A stretch of 64,000 nucleotides of DNA from RYN-230 sp963782185. Lineage in GTDB: Bacteria > Actinomycetota > Actinomycetes > Streptosporangiales > Streptosporangiaceae. Below the pieces are notes generated by a model. That model ran no database searches and was not told the DNA's origin. It was given only the letters and a program-made list of their open reading frames with translations. A program made the position numbers and the translations under genes. Positions within the stretch are counted from its first letter, which is position 1. Every line of letters starts with the position of its first letter. Positions 1 through 10,912 of this stretch are shown piece by piece. The stretch is from positions 124,001 through 188,000 of the forward strand of contig CAWAJB010000009.1 of NCBI GenBank assembly GCA_963782185.1, in the 5' to 3' direction.

Positions 1-3000
1 TTCGGCCCCATCTACATCGAGCAGGTCGGCCTGGCGGTGACGATGGCCTCGGGCCAGGTCGGCTCGGCCGGCCTGCTGATCGATGGCCAGGTCAGCCTGC
101 TGGGACTGACCGCCTCGGTCGATGACCTGTCCATCACCTACCTGGTGCCGGTCGGCTCGCCACTGAACCCGCACTCCTGGGCGGTGGACCTGGCCGGGCT
201 GGCCGTCACCGCCGACCTCGCCGGGCTGTCCCTGGCCGGCGGCCTCCGCAAGTTCCCGGTATCCGAGGGCGGGGTCCAGTACCTGGGCATGCTGCTGGCC
301 AAGCTGGCCGTCTACGGGATCTCGGTCTACGGCGGGTACGGCCTGGTCGGCCCGCCCGGCGACCAGTACGCGTCACTGTTCCTGTTCGGCGCGGTGAACG
401 GCCCGATCGGCGGGCCGCCCGCCTTCTTCGTCACCGGGATCGGCGGCGGCTTCGGGATCAACCGCGACCTGATCTACCCCAGCGACCTGACCCAGTTCCC
501 GACCTACCCGTTCATCAAGGCGCTCGACCCGGCTGCCAGGCCCGGCGACCCGATGACCGAGCTGGACCAGGTCCGCGGCTTCTTCCCGCCCGACCGCGGC
601 TCGTTCTGGTTCGCCGCCGGGCTGTCGTTCACGGCCTTCGCCCTGGTAGACGGCGTGGCCGTGGTGGCCGTGCAGATCGGCGACGGGTTCGAGCTGGCCC
701 TGCTCGGGCTGGCCCGGATGGCCCTGCCTCGGCCCCAGGCCGCCCTGGTGAGCATCGAACTCGCCCTGCTGGCCCGGGTCTCCACCAAGGAGGGCGTGAT
801 CCTGGTCCAGGCCGCGCTCACCGACAACTCCTGGCTGCTGTACCCGGACATCCGGCTGACCGGCGGGTTCGCCTTCGCCTCCTGGTTCGGCGGGCCCAAC
901 CGCGGCCAGCTTGTGCTGACCCTGGGCGGCTACCACCCGGACTTCCACCGCGACGGCTACCCGGTCGTGCCCCGGCTCGGCCTGTCGATCAACCTGTTCG
1001 GCTTCCTGTCCATCACCGGCCAGACGTACTTCGCGCTGACCTCCGAGGCGGTCATGGCCGGGGTCGCCATCACCGCCAGCGCCGACTTCGGGATCGCCTG
1101 GGCGCACCTGCGCTTCGGCGGCGACGGGATCATCTTCTACGACCCGTTCTGGCTGCACATCAGCGTGTACGCGTCGATCAGCGCCGGAATCACGATCGAC
1201 GTCTGGATCGGCACGATCAGCATCTCGGTGTCGCTGTCCGCGCAGGTAGACGTGTTCGGGCCGCCGTTCTACGGCGAGGCCACGTTCTCGGTCGGCCCGT
1301 CCTCGCTGACCGTCCCGTTCGGCGACCAGCCACCGCAGCAGCCGGCGCCGGGCATCTCCTGGGCCGACTTCGTACCCAAGTACCTCCAGGAGGCCAGCGC
1401 CGGGATCGCGCACGTGCTGGGCGCGATCACCGGGCCCGGCGCCCAGGTGCCGGCCGGCTCGGCGGCCACCGGCGGCGCCCGCAGCCCGGACGGCAGCGAC
1501 GCGAACCCGTTCCTGGTCACCCCGGAGTTCACGCTGACCGTGACCAGCCTCGCCCCGGTCCGCGAGCTGGTAGCCGGGGGCACCACCACCGACCTGCCGA
1601 CCGTGCCCGAGGTGTCGGCCGCGCCGATGCGGCAGCCCGCGCGGCCATCGGTCACTCTCGCCTTCACCGGCCCGGCCCACGCCAGCCCCCAGGACCGGAT
1701 CGCCGCGCTGGCCCTGGGCCCGCAGCCCGATGGCTCGTTCCCGGTCGGGGTGTGGGGCCCGGCGCAGACCCAGGACGACGCCAAGGTGCCGTCCGGCACC
1801 GTGATCACGGCGGTGGACCGGGTACAGCTCACCGGTTCTGCGCTGTGGGCGCCCAGCCCCGGCGGTGCTCCCGATATCCCGCTGCGCCAGGTCGAGACGG
1901 GGAACCGGCGGCCGCTGCCGTTCGTCACCGAAGGCTCGGCCAGCCAGCTGGCCGCGCTGGGCCAGGACGCCGGGCAGCTGGCCGGCACAGTTCCCGCTCC
2001 CGGCCCGGGCGGGGTCCTGGTCACCGCGGCTGACCTGCTGGCCGACCGCGGCGGGCGGAGCCCGGCCGACGTCGCCGCCTGGCGCGGCGGCCAGCGCTCC
2101 CAGCCGATCCTGGGCAGCCTGGGCGAGGGCCTGGGCTCAGCCTGGGTCCCGGCCACGGTAGAGCCCGTAGCGCCTCCGGTACCGGACCCGGTCGCGCTCC
2201 GTCCGCCCGTCGTGAAAGCCGTCCTGGCCATGCCGGTCGGGCTGGATCCGGCGCCTACCGTCATGGTCGCGGCGCCGGCTGCGGCGTCCCTGCTCGGCCC
2301 GGCTCCGCAGGCCGCCGCGGAGCGGGCCTCGCAGATCCCGGTCACCTCAGTCGTCCTGCGCGGCCCTGGCCCCACCACCTCCGTGGCGCCCGGCCTGCTC
2401 ACCGGCGTGAACTATGTGACCTCCCCGCCACCCGTGCTGGCCAGCGTCGACTCCAGGCTGACCCCGGCGATCCCGGCGCGGCTGATCCAGCAGGCGGACC
2501 CGGCCGTGGCCGCCGCCGGGACCGTGCTGTCCTCGGGCCTGCCGCCGGTCAGCCGGTCAGGCCGCAGCGGCACCGAGGCGGTCGAGGGGCGTGGCGGCGG
2601 GACCGCCGGCCGGACCTGGCTGGCCGGGCTGACCGCCAGCCTGCACGCCGGCCCGTCAGGCAGCGCTCCAGCCGACGGCCAGGGCGGCCTCACGATCACC
2701 GCCGGGCAGGTCACCGTGCTGCACGCCCCGGACGGCGACCGGGACGTGGACCCGCAGTCGCGCCCCGCCCTCACCGTGGTCTCCGGCGCGGTCCGGGTGA
2801 TCGCCGTCGGGCCCGCGGCCGGCCTGCTGCTCGACCAGACCGCGCAGGCCGGCGACGCGGTGCCTGTGCCCCCCGGCACCCGGGTGCTGGCCGTGCACAC
2901 CGCCGTCCCGCCCGCAAGCGCGGGCAGCATCGCCGGCCAGGCGCAGGTGTACGGATGGGACCCTGCCGCTCCCCTGCCCTACCTGAGCGACGAGGTGCTG

Positions 3001-3513
3001 CTGACGGCGGGCGGCATCGTGGTCTCGGCCGGCCGGGTGCCGTGGCGCCGGTACGCCAGGACCGGCCTCGGCTGGGTCTCGCTGGGCACGCTCACCGCGG
3101 GCGGTTCGGCCATCACCACCCGGTTCAGCCAGCCCGTCGACACCGTCGCGGTAGCCATCGAGGGCGGTAGCGGCGACGACCTCGCGCTGGGGCTCAGCGG
3201 CGCCGCCCGGGCCCGGGACGGCGCCGGCCAGCCCGTGGCGCCCGTGCTGGTCGCCGACGGCCCGCGCGCGGTCGCGGTCTTCGCCATCGTGCCGGACGCC
3301 GAGCCTGGCGCCACCGGGCCCAGCGTCAACGTCACAGTCGCCACCGGTCCTGGCCGGCACCTGGCCGGGGTGGCCGGCTCGGCAGGCGGCGGGACGGACG
3401 GCGGGGCCGCGAGCCTGGCCGCCGCGATCGCTGCCCGGGGCTTCGCCGCCGTCGTCCCCGATCCCGTCCCGACCGGACTCGGCCGCGCCGTCGTGGCCTG
3501 GAAGCAGGCGTGA
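1..3513 (+). CDS. DUF6603-type giant protein (5' partial)
   Basis: The frame is open from base 1, so the gene starts before the window; 1,170 codons are visible. The first ~470 residues are beta-rich, alternating Gly/Leu/Phe strands with DUF6603-like signatures such as LGGYHPDF, YPVVPRLGLSINLFG and YFALTSEAVMAGV. DUF6603 is a domain of unknown function found in large bacterial and fungal proteins. From about residue 480 there is a Pro/Ala-rich linker region, then a C-terminal beta-sandwich-like part (residues ~900-1150). No signal peptide can be judged because the start is missing. The stop overlaps the next ATG (TGATG), pointing to translational coupling with four further large genes. The DUF6603 assignment is by recall of motif pattern; function is unknown. 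Confidence 0.8.
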   Translation, partial: FGPIYIEQVGLAVTMASGQVGSAGLLIDGQVSLLGLTASVDDLSITYLVPVGSPLNPHSWAVDLAGLAVTADLAGLSLAGGLRKFPVSEGGVQYLGMLLAKLAVYGISVYGGYGLVGPPGDQYASLFLFGAVNGPIGGPPAFFVTGIGGGFGINRDLIYPSDLTQFPTYPFIKALDPAARPGDPMTELDQVRGFFPPDRGSFWFAAGLSFTAFALVDGVAVVAVQIGDGFELALLGLARMALPRPQAALVSIELALLARVSTKEGVILVQAALTDNSWLLYPDIRLTGGFAFASWFGGPNRGQLVLTLGGYHPDFHRDGYPVVPRLGLSINLFGFLSITGQTYFALTSEAVMAGVAITASADFGIAWAHLRFGGDGIIFYDPFWLHISVYASISAGITIDVWIGTISISVSLSAQVDVFGPPFYGEATFSVGPSSLTVPFGDQPPQQPAPGISWADFVPKYLQEASAGIAHVLGAITGPGAQVPAGSAATGGARSPDGSDANPFLVTPEFTLTVTSLAPVRELVAGGTTTDLPTVPEVSAAPMRQPARPSVTLAFTGPAHASPQDRIAALALGPQPDGSFPVGVWGPAQTQDDAKVPSGTVITAVDRVQLTGSALWAPSPGGAPDIPLRQVETGNRRPLPFVTEGSASQLAALGQDAGQLAGTVPAPGPGGVLVTAADLLADRGGRSPADVAAWRGGQRSQPILGSLGEGLGSAWVPATVEPVAPPVPDPVALRPPVVKAVLAMPVGLDPAPTVMVAAPAAASLLGPAPQAAAERASQIPVTSVVLRGPGPTTSVAPGLLTGVNYVTSPPPVLASVDSRLTPAIPARLIQQADPAVAAAGTVLSSGLPPVSRSGRSGTEAVEGRGGGTAGRTWLAGLTASLHAGPSGSAPADGQGGLTITAGQVTVLHAPDGDRDVDPQSRPALTVVSGAVRVIAVGPAAGLLLDQTAQAGDAVPVPPGTRVLAVHTAVPPASAGSIAGQAQVYGWDPAAPLPYLSDEVLLTAGGIVVSAGRVPWRRYARTGLGWVSLGTLTAGGSAITTRFSQPVDTVAVAIEGGSGDDLALGLSGAARARDGAGQPVAPVLVADGPRAVAVFAIVPDAEPGATGPSVNVTVATGPGRHLAGVAGSAGGGTDGGAASLAAAIAARGFAAVVPDPVPTGLGRAVVAWKQA

Positions 3514-5681
3514 TGCCCAGTCTCCCCGCCCCCGGAACGTTCCGCCTCTACCCGTTCGCCGAGCCGCCCGTCCCGGCTGGCGAGTACGTGCTGAGCGGTG
3601 ACGTCAGCGGGCTGCCCGGCGGGGTGGAGCAGCTGCGGGCCGCCGTGCACATCACCGCCCCGCGCTACACCATGCCGCCGGACCAGATCCTGTCAACGTT
3701 CCCGCCCGCCGGGTCCCGCGGCGCGTTCGGCACCCGGTTGCCGCAGATCGTGCTGCGCCGCCGGACCCTGCCCTGGGAGCGGTCACCTGACCTGGACCAC
3801 GACGTGACCACCACGCCGACGCCCTGGCTGGCGCTGGTGCTGCTGGCCGAGGGCGAGGGCCAGCTGCAGACGGACGTCGACGTCCAGGACACGGTGACCC
3901 CCGGGGTCAGCATCGGCGACGACGCCGACGTGCCCAAGGGGGCCTGCATAGAGATCCCCGCCTCCGTGGTGGGCCAGGTCTTCCCCACCCGGGACGACCT
4001 GCCGATGCTGTGCCACCTGCGGGAGGTCAACCTGGACGACACCGAGCTCGCGCTCGGCGACGACGACGGCTACATGGCTGTGGTGCTGGGCAACCGGCTG
4101 CCCCAGCCGGGCGTTAAATACCTCGCCTGCCTGGTGAACCTGGAGGGCCAGTACGACCGCCTGCCGGTGATCCCCGACGAGCAGCTCGTCCTCCGCTACA
4201 TCCCGGCCGGAGCGGTCTACGACATCGGTGCCCAGCTGCGGGCCACGTACGGCGACCAGGTCAGCTACGACACGGCCACCATGGGCCTGCTGCCGCAGGC
4301 CGGCTTCAGCGCGGCCGGCCCGCAGGCCGCGCCGCGGGCGGCGGCAGCCCCGGCCACCGAGGCCGACCGGGCGGCTGCGGCTGCGCCGTCCGCCGGCGCC
4401 GGGCCGGTCGTCGAGTCCGCGCACGGTGCGGCCGCCCGCACCGGCTCGGCCTGGGCCGCGACCGCCGCCGCGGCCGCCCCGCAGGAGGCCGATACCACCG
4501 CCACGGCCAAGATGAAGCTGGCCGACGGGTTCTCCTACCCGGTGCGCGGCACTCTCGTGGGCCAGCTGACGGACCCGGTGCTGCGCTTCCCGGTCCTCGC
4601 CTACTGGTCGTTCACCTGCGATGACGGCGGCGACTTCCAGTACCTCGCCGAAAGGGTGCAGGTCCGGGTGCTGGGCCATGTGGTGACCGGCCCCGAGACG
4701 CCGGACGGCGACGACTACACCCCGGGCGATAGCCAGCCGGGGATCGCGCCCGAGCCGCCGCCGACCCGGCCCCTGCCGCTGGTCGCCCCGACCGGGCACG
4801 TCCAGCTCGGCCACCTCAGCCGCGAGGGCGAGCCGTCTTCGGCCTGGTTCCGCGGCCCGCTGGCCCCGGCCGCGGTCCCCCGGGCCGAGCCGCCCGCCCC
4901 CGGCGATCCGCCGCCCATGGCCCATCACGCCGACCAGCTCCGCCGGGTCACGCCGGACGGCCAGGAAGACCTCGGGTACGCGGCGGCCTTCGAGATCGGG
5001 CGGCTGCTGGCGCTGTCCCAGCCCGGCGTGGCCGGCGCGCTGGCCCGCTGGCGGGCCGAGGCCTACGGCGCCGCCCGGGTCCAGCAGGTGGTCTCGGACG
5101 CCATGAGCAGCCTGTCCGGGCCCGTGGCCACGGGCCTGGACGCCGCCGACCCGCTGACCGACCCCGCGCTGGCCACCCGGCCGCGGACCCTGGGCGCCCG
5201 GGCCAGCCGGGCGCTGGCCGGCGTGCTCGGCACCGACCCGGCCACCGCGTTCGGGCCGGCCCGCCCGGTGGCCGACCCAGGCAACGCCGCAGGCCCGCTG
5301 GCCGCGGTGCACACCCAGGGCATGGCCGGGCTGCTCACCGGGCTGGCCGTGCCCGGCGTGGCGGCCGGCAGCGATCCGGCCACGCTGCTGGATCAGCTGT
5401 CGGCGGCCCCGGCCGTGGCGGTGAACGGGACGCCGCCCGCCGCCGCAGGCCAGGTCCCGGCGGCCACCAGGATCGCCGCGCTGCGCACCAGCCTGGAGGC
5501 CGCGGTTGCGGCCCCGGCCGCCGGTGCCGCGTCTCCGTCGCCGCAGCCGGGCCCGGCCGGCGGCCAGGAAGGCGCGGAACCGGCGGCCCGGGCCGCGGAA
5601 CCGGCCAGCGGGCAGGACGGGGACGCGCTGGACGAACTGATCCGCCGGGCCACCCAGCGGTGGGACAGGAGGCCGTCATGA
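3513..5681 (+). CDS. Large uncharacterised protein of the DUF6603 cluster
   Basis: 722 residues. I chose the ATG that overlaps the preceding stop as TGATG; a GTG three bases earlier is the alternative. The N-terminal ~260 residues look globular and beta-rich. A long Ala-rich linker (about 270-330) is followed by a second globular part, then a helical segment around residues 480-530 containing the motif YAAAFEIGRLLALSQPG. The C-terminus is Ala/Pro/Gly-rich with a charged tail. I do not recognise an enzymatic domain, signal peptide or membrane segment. Its stop overlaps the next start (ATGA). From memory, proteins with an AAFELGRLLALSD-like motif accompany DUF6603-type genes in other bacteria, but I could not check this. 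It may be a structural partner of the neighbouring large proteins. Confidence 0.75.
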   Translation: MPSLPAPGTFRLYPFAEPPVPAGEYVLSGDVSGLPGGVEQLRAAVHITAPRYTMPPDQILSTFPPAGSRGAFGTRLPQIVLRRRTLPWERSPDLDHDVTTTPTPWLALVLLAEGEGQLQTDVDVQDTVTPGVSIGDDADVPKGACIEIPASVVGQVFPTRDDLPMLCHLREVNLDDTELALGDDDGYMAVVLGNRLPQPGVKYLACLVNLEGQYDRLPVIPDEQLVLRYIPAGAVYDIGAQLRATYGDQVSYDTATMGLLPQAGFSAAGPQAAPRAAAAPATEADRAAAAAPSAGAGPVVESAHGAAARTGSAWAATAAAAAPQEADTTATAKMKLADGFSYPVRGTLVGQLTDPVLRFPVLAYWSFTCDDGGDFQYLAERVQVRVLGHVVTGPETPDGDDYTPGDSQPGIAPEPPPTRPLPLVAPTGHVQLGHLSREGEPSSAWFRGPLAPAAVPRAEPPAPGDPPPMAHHADQLRRVTPDGQEDLGYAAAFEIGRLLALSQPGVAGALARWRAEAYGAARVQQVVSDAMSSLSGPVATGLDAADPLTDPALATRPRTLGARASRALAGVLGTDPATAFGPARPVADPGNAAGPLAAVHTQGMAGLLTGLAVPGVAAGSDPATLLDQLSAAPAVAVNGTPPAAAGQVPAATRIAALRTSLEAAVAAPAAGAASPSPQPGPAGGQEGAEPAARAAEPASGQDGDALDELIRRATQRWDRRPS

Positions 5682-6703
5682 CCTCGATGGCGCTGACCTC
5701 CAGGGCCGCGCTGTCGGCCGTGATCTCGTCCGTCCAGCTGGTCGCCGCCCAGCTGGTCGGGCAGCTCGGCCCGCAGGACGTGGACTCGGGCCCGCACGCG
5801 GTCCCGCTGGACCTGCGGCTGTGGCTCGGCGGGCTGCGGCTGCTGGCCGGGGTACCGTTCGGCGACCTGGTAGCCGACGCCGAGCTGCTGCCGGCCGAGT
5901 CGATCCGGTTCTTTTACGTGGACCGCGGCTGGACCGACGCGCTGACCGAGGGAGCGCTGTCGGTGGGCACCGTGACGACCGCTGACCGGTCCGCGCTGGC
6001 CGCTCTCTACGGGACGGTGCGGGCCGAGGTAGACCAGGCCGAGCGGCTGGTCCGGCTGCCCGGCGTGGACCCCGGTTCAGCGGTGCCAGCCGGGCCCGCC
6101 GGCACGATCAGCGGCTTCCTGCTCCGGTCCCGGATGGTGTCCGGCTGGCCCGCGCTGCACGTGCGCGGCTACGCCGTAGACAACCTGGCCCTGGCCGAGC
6201 CGATCGCCGACGGCGACGTGGACGAGTCCGATGCCGCGGCGCTGCAGCGGCTCGGCCTGCTCCGGATGGAGCGGCTCGCCCCGGCCGTGCTGCTGGTGCT
6301 GTTCGACGGGGTTCCCGCCGTGGTGCACATCGAGGAACCGCGGGCCGGGATCCAGTTCGGCGTCAACGCCGAGACCGGCGGCGGCTCGGCCGGCGCCCAG
6401 GTGACGCTGCGCGACCCGGTCACCGCGCGGCCCACCGGCGGGACGGTCGAGGTGCCGTTCCGGCCGGATGTCCCCGGCGTGATCCACCTCGGCGCGCTGG
6501 CCAGGAGGCTGGTCACGGCCGAGCCCGCCCTTGGGCCGTCCCTAGACGCCGCGGAGTTCGCCATGCAGATGCTGCAGTTCCCTTACCGGGCGGTGTTCGG
6601 CGACCGGACGCTGGCCGGGGGACCACCATCCGACCCGGCGGCCCTGTTCCGGCCCACGATCGGGATGGCCCAACTGCTCGAGCGCTTCGAGGGCGGGCGG
6701 TGA
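5678..6703 (+). CDS. Uncharacterised protein of the DUF6603 cluster
   Basis: 341 residues. The start is the ATG at 5678, which overlaps the upstream stop (ATGA) and sits 5 bases after a strong GGAGG-like site; an earlier GTG at 5660 lacks such a site. Visible motifs include LPAESIRFFYVDRGW near residue 70, FLLRSRMVSGWPALHVRGY around 145-165, and LRMERLAPAVLLVLFDG around 195-212. A motif of the form IHEP..G..FGV follows at about 220. The pattern is of a soluble alpha/beta protein with no signal peptide or transmembrane segment. I recall similar motifs in uncharacterised proteins next to DUF6603-type genes, unverified. Downstream coupling is by TGATG. Function unknown. Confidence 0.75.
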   Translation: MTSMALTSRAALSAVISSVQLVAAQLVGQLGPQDVDSGPHAVPLDLRLWLGGLRLLAGVPFGDLVADAELLPAESIRFFYVDRGWTDALTEGALSVGTVTTADRSALAALYGTVRAEVDQAERLVRLPGVDPGSAVPAGPAGTISGFLLRSRMVSGWPALHVRGYAVDNLALAEPIADGDVDESDAAALQRLGLLRMERLAPAVLLVLFDGVPAVVHIEEPRAGIQFGVNAETGGGSAGAQVTLRDPVTARPTGGTVEVPFRPDVPGVIHLGALARRLVTAEPALGPSLDAAEFAMQMLQFPYRAVFGDRTLAGGPPSDPAALFRPTIGMAQLLERFEGGR

Positions 6704-9700
6704 TGGCCTCCTACGACCCGGCGCAGGTCCGCGCAGCCCAGGTCACGCCCCGGTTCAGCGTGCTGGCCAGGACCGGCGTGGACGTGGCCACCCTGGGCAC
6801 CTGGGACGCGGACCTGCTGCACGAGCCGCGGGTGCTCGTCCCGGTCAACGTGCAGGCCTACGTGGTGCCCGCGGCTGGGGCCGAGCCCGCGCTGGCCCTG
6901 CCGGGCCCGCTCTCCCCCGGCCACGGTACCGACGCGGCCGTGGTCGACGGCCCGCCGCCGTTCACCGCCGGGACCCCGCGCCCGGCCGGTATCCACCTCA
7001 GCTGGGCCATGCCCGACGCCCTGCAGCGCGGGCGGCTCCAGGACCCGCGGCAGGGCAGCGGCGGCGGGCTCGGCATGGGCGCGCTGCCCGACCGCTGGGC
7101 CGTGCTCCGGGTGCTCGCCGCGGCCGCGCCCGCCGCGGGCACCCCGCCGACGGCGATCAGGGGCTGGCTGCTGGACGCGGCCGCCGGCGCCGCCCGTGGC
7201 CTGGCCACCGGGCCGGCGGTGTCCCGCTGCCGCAGGACCCGGCCAGGCCGCTCACCCCTGGCGAGCTGACCGGCACCGCGGGCGGGTCGCTGACCTGGAC
7301 CGGCAGCTACGACGCGGCCTACTCCCGGTTCGCCTGGCACGACCCGCTCGACGACCTGACCGCCGACCCGCAACTCGGCGGGACTCTCCCGGGCGGGGCG
7401 TTCGGCGGGACGGCCACCTACGTCGTGGTCGGCTGGTACTCCACCGCCGCCCTCGACCCGCTGGACGGGGTCCGCACCACCGACAGCCTGGCCGAGCGGC
7501 TCGCCGGGCTCGGGTGGCGGCTGATCACCGGCGGCGGTGACGAGGGCGCCAGCCGGGAAGGCACCCTGGGGCGGCTAGCCGACCTGGACGTCACGGTCGC
7601 CTCCCGGCTGGACCCGGCGGCCGCGGTCGCCCGGACCGCGTCGCGGCCCGCTGGCCAGCCCGCGGGAGCCGGCCGTGCCACCGAGTCGGACAGCCCGGGC
7701 CCGGCGGCGGCCGCGGCCGCGCACGTCTCGACGGTGCCGGCCTACCAGGCGATCGGCGCGGCCAGCCTGGCCCGCGAGGCGGCCGGCTGGATCCCCGGCA
7801 CCGGGACGGGCGTGGAGGCATCCACGCTGCTGCACGGCGCCGTGCTCGGCGTGCCGCTGCCCGGGATCGCGATCGCCAGGGACGCGTTCACGCCCGACCT
7901 GCGGCCTGACCCGGCCGCGGTCGGGATCGTGGCCGGCGACCACGTGGACGACCTGATCGCGGCCGGCCTGTCCGGTGTGCTTGGCGGCACCGGGGACGCC
8001 CGGCGCAGCGTCGAGCGGCTGCTGACCGCCTTCTCGTCCGGCCTGCTGGCCGGCCTGTCCAGCCCGGACGGGCTGGTCACCATCGATGAGCGCGAGCACG
8101 AGGCGGGGTTCGCCGGGGTGGCCGCGGGCGAGGCCCCGGTCACCGACCGGGTGCTGACCAGCCGGGCGCCTGTGCCTCCGCGTGCGGCGCCGCCGCAGGC
8201 CGCCCCGCCGGGCGGGGCCGCGCCGCCCACCCTCGTCTACTCCGGACCTGGCCTGCGCATGAGCGGCTTCCTGACCGAGGAGACGGCCGACTTCACCCGG
8301 GCCCGGCTGGCCCAGATCACCGTGCCCGACGCGTCCGGGCAGGCCGCGGCGGCCCGGGCCGGGACGTCGGCCACCCCGGCTCCCGGCCAGCCGGCCGGCA
8401 GCGGGCTGCCCGGCAGCGGAGCCGCCCCGGCGCCGGGGACCGGGACGGGGCCGGACTCGGCCACGGTCCAGCGGCAGCCGCCGGGCCGGTTCGTGCCGCT
8501 GGACCCGCAGATCGGGCTGCAGGGCGCGGGCCGCTCGCCGCGGCACGGCGGCGACGGCCGCGGCGACCCGGACGAACTGCTCGGCTGTCGCCACGGGTCC
8601 CAGATCGCGCAACGCTACTCGGGGCTGCTTGACGGCGCCGCCCTCGTCCCGGCCCTGTCCAGCGGCGCGCTGCCGGACGAGACCACGGCGCTGGCCCGCG
8701 AGGCGCTGCTGCTCTCGCCCACCCTGCTCCCCTGGCTGGCCGCCCAGGCCACGGGCGGTGCCCCGCCGCCCGCGCCGGCCGCCGGGCCAGGCGCCGCCCC
8801 AGGCGCCGCCCCGGGGACCGGCCCCGGCGCAGCCCGGGAAGCCACGCCGGATGCGGCGCCCCGCGGGCCCGCGCCCCCGGCCGCGCCCGTGGCCCGGCTG
8901 GGCGCCGAGCTGGCCCTGCGCTTCGACCCATCAGGCGGCTACCTGGGCAAGGCCGCGGCTGGCCTCACCATCGGCCGGGGTGACCTGGACCCGGTCGGCT
9001 CGTCCACGCTGGAGCTGCTGCGCCGCCACAGCCTGCTGGACGGGGTCGAGCCGGACCTGGTCGCGCTGACCTCCTGGGCCCAGCCGTGGATTCCGGCCTG
9101 GCTGGAATGGGAGCTGGCCGTCACCCCGGCCGCGGACCTGTCCGGTTGGCAGCTCGGCCCGGTCAACTACGAGCCGGCTAGCCCGGACCAGGCCGGTCCC
9201 GGTGCCGCGGCCGGCGGGCCCGCGCCGGTCACGGTGTCCGGCCGGGCCCACCTCACCACGGCGCCCGGCACCCGGCTGGCCGGGGCGGTGGCCACCTGGC
9301 TGACCGCCGAACAGGCCAGGGACCGGGCCAACACCGGTGAGGTGGACGACACCACTGCCGCGCAGATCGCCGCCCTCGGCGCCGCTGCGGCCGGGTTTGA
9401 CCTGCTCTCGGTGTCCTGCGACGGCGTGCGGACAGTGCTGCTCGGCCTGCCCCAGACGGCGCTCTCGGCCCGCCAGCCGGACGGCAGCGTCCTGCCGCCG
9501 GCCCCGGCCGGGCCGCCGGTCCTGCTGGCCGGCGGCACGGTCACGCTGACCCGGCTGCGCGTCGTGGACGCCTTCGGCCGGCTGCTGGACCTCGACCCGG
9601 CGGGCACGGTCGTGCCGGAGCGGGTCGTCGTGCCCGGTGCGCAGGCGACCATGCTGCGGACGCCGCGGATCTCCGCGCCGGCCCGCTGCCGGCTGCGGCT

Positions 9701-10912
9701 GGTCGGCGCCGAGACCACCGACCCGGCCGGCCCGGCCGACGCGATGGTCGACGAGGTAGACGCCAGCCGCCAGGTCAGCCCGGTGATCGGGTTCCTGCTG
9801 CCGAACCACGTGGACGAGGGCGTCCAGGTATTCGGCGCCGACGGCACGCCGCTCGGCGAGCTGATCACCGAGCCGACCGGCGGCGGCGTGGTCTGGGAGC
9901 CGGCCCGGGCCGGCCGCTGCGCGCCGACGCCGCGCCCGGCGAGGGCCTGACCACGGCCCAGGGCCCGCTCGGCCTGCTCGCCTCGGGCATGGTGGCCGCC
10001 GACGCCACCGCCCGGGCGGGCCAGCCCGCGAGCGCGGCCGGCGGCCCGGACGAGTCGGCGCTGTCCGCCTTCCTCCGGGCGATCGACACGACGCTGTGGA
10101 CCGTGGACCCGATCTCGGGCGCGGGGTCGTCCGCGGTCGCCTCGATCGTCGGGCGGCCGGTAGCCGTGGTGCGCACCGTGCTGTCCGTGGACGTCGCCGA
10201 CGACCTGGACGCGCTCACCCTGGACGACGCGGGCCGGGCCGCCCGGGCGCAGGCCTACGCGGACCTGACCCGGCTCGGGGTGCCGGTCAGGATCGGGGAG
10301 CTTACCCGGACCGACGACGGTGTGGTCGGCTGGTTCGCCGACGATGACTACTCCCGGATGCACGTGGTAGACAAGCTCGTCCGGGACGAGGCCCTGGCGG
10401 CCGGGCCAGGCCAGGGCCACTTCGGGCCGTGGGGCACGACGCCGGTCGTGCCGGACCCGCAGCCGATCGACCATCCCTACCTGGACACCGCCGACACGGT
10501 GGTGGTCCACCCGGGCAGCCCGCGGCTGCTGACCGTGCTGATGCTGCCCGGGTCCACGGCCAGCATCACCTGCGGGCTTGTGCCGCGGTTCACCATCGCG
10601 CTGCAGCGCGCCTGGTACGCGCCCGGCCTGGAGAAGCTGTCGCCGTCGGTCCGGCTCGGGCCGGTGCTGGTCGATCCCGGCCAGGTCCGGCTCCCCGCCG
10701 TGACCGCGCTCGGTGAGCGCCAGGTGCTCACCCACCGGGAGGGCCCGCTGGGCTGGCAGGACGACGCGATCCTGGCCGCCACCCAGGAGGCGCTGCTGCC
10801 GGACCGGGCGTCGGTACTGCGGGAGGGCTGGATCCGGGTCAACCCGTCTCCCCCACCGCCGCCGGGCACCGGCTCGGGGACCGCGTCCACGTCGGCCGGG
10901 GCGTCGTCATGA
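6703..10912 (+). pseudogene. Very large cluster protein split by two -1 frame changes
   Basis: Begins at the ATG overlapping the upstream stop (TGATG) and ends at a TGA overlapped by the next ATG (ATGA), so the gene boundaries are intact. Inside, coherent protein sequence moves from frame 1 to frame 3 near 7,205-7,225 and from frame 3 to frame 2 near 9,890-9,905. Read through, it would encode about 1,400 residues. Recognisable stretches are VLVPVNVQAYVVP, PAGIHLSWAMPDAL and LPDRWAVLRVL near the N-terminus, TPGELTGTAGGSLTW just after the first shift, and FVPLDPQIGLQGAGRSPRHG in the middle. Pro/Ala-rich linkers separate the parts. Both shifts equal loss of one base in a GC-rich run. The gene may be intact in the organism and miscalled, or truly broken. 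No known catalytic domain was recognised. Confidence 0.7.

Noticed and set aside
373..1680. Long reading frame on the minus strand opposite the DUF6603-type gene
   Set aside because: It is Arg/Gly/Pro-rich low-complexity translation typical of antisense frames in GC-rich DNA; the plus strand carries the structured protein.
3783..5312. 509-codon minus-strand frame opposite the second cluster gene
   Set aside because: Low-complexity His/Arg/Gly translation with no domain and no ribosome-binding site; plus-strand frame has coupling at both ends.
7190..7230. Programmed -1 ribosomal frameshifting in the giant cluster gene
   Set aside because: Both shifts are in the -1 direction, but neither site has a slippery heptamer of the X-XXY-YYZ type or an obvious downstream pseudoknot. 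A missing base in a GC run is simpler.
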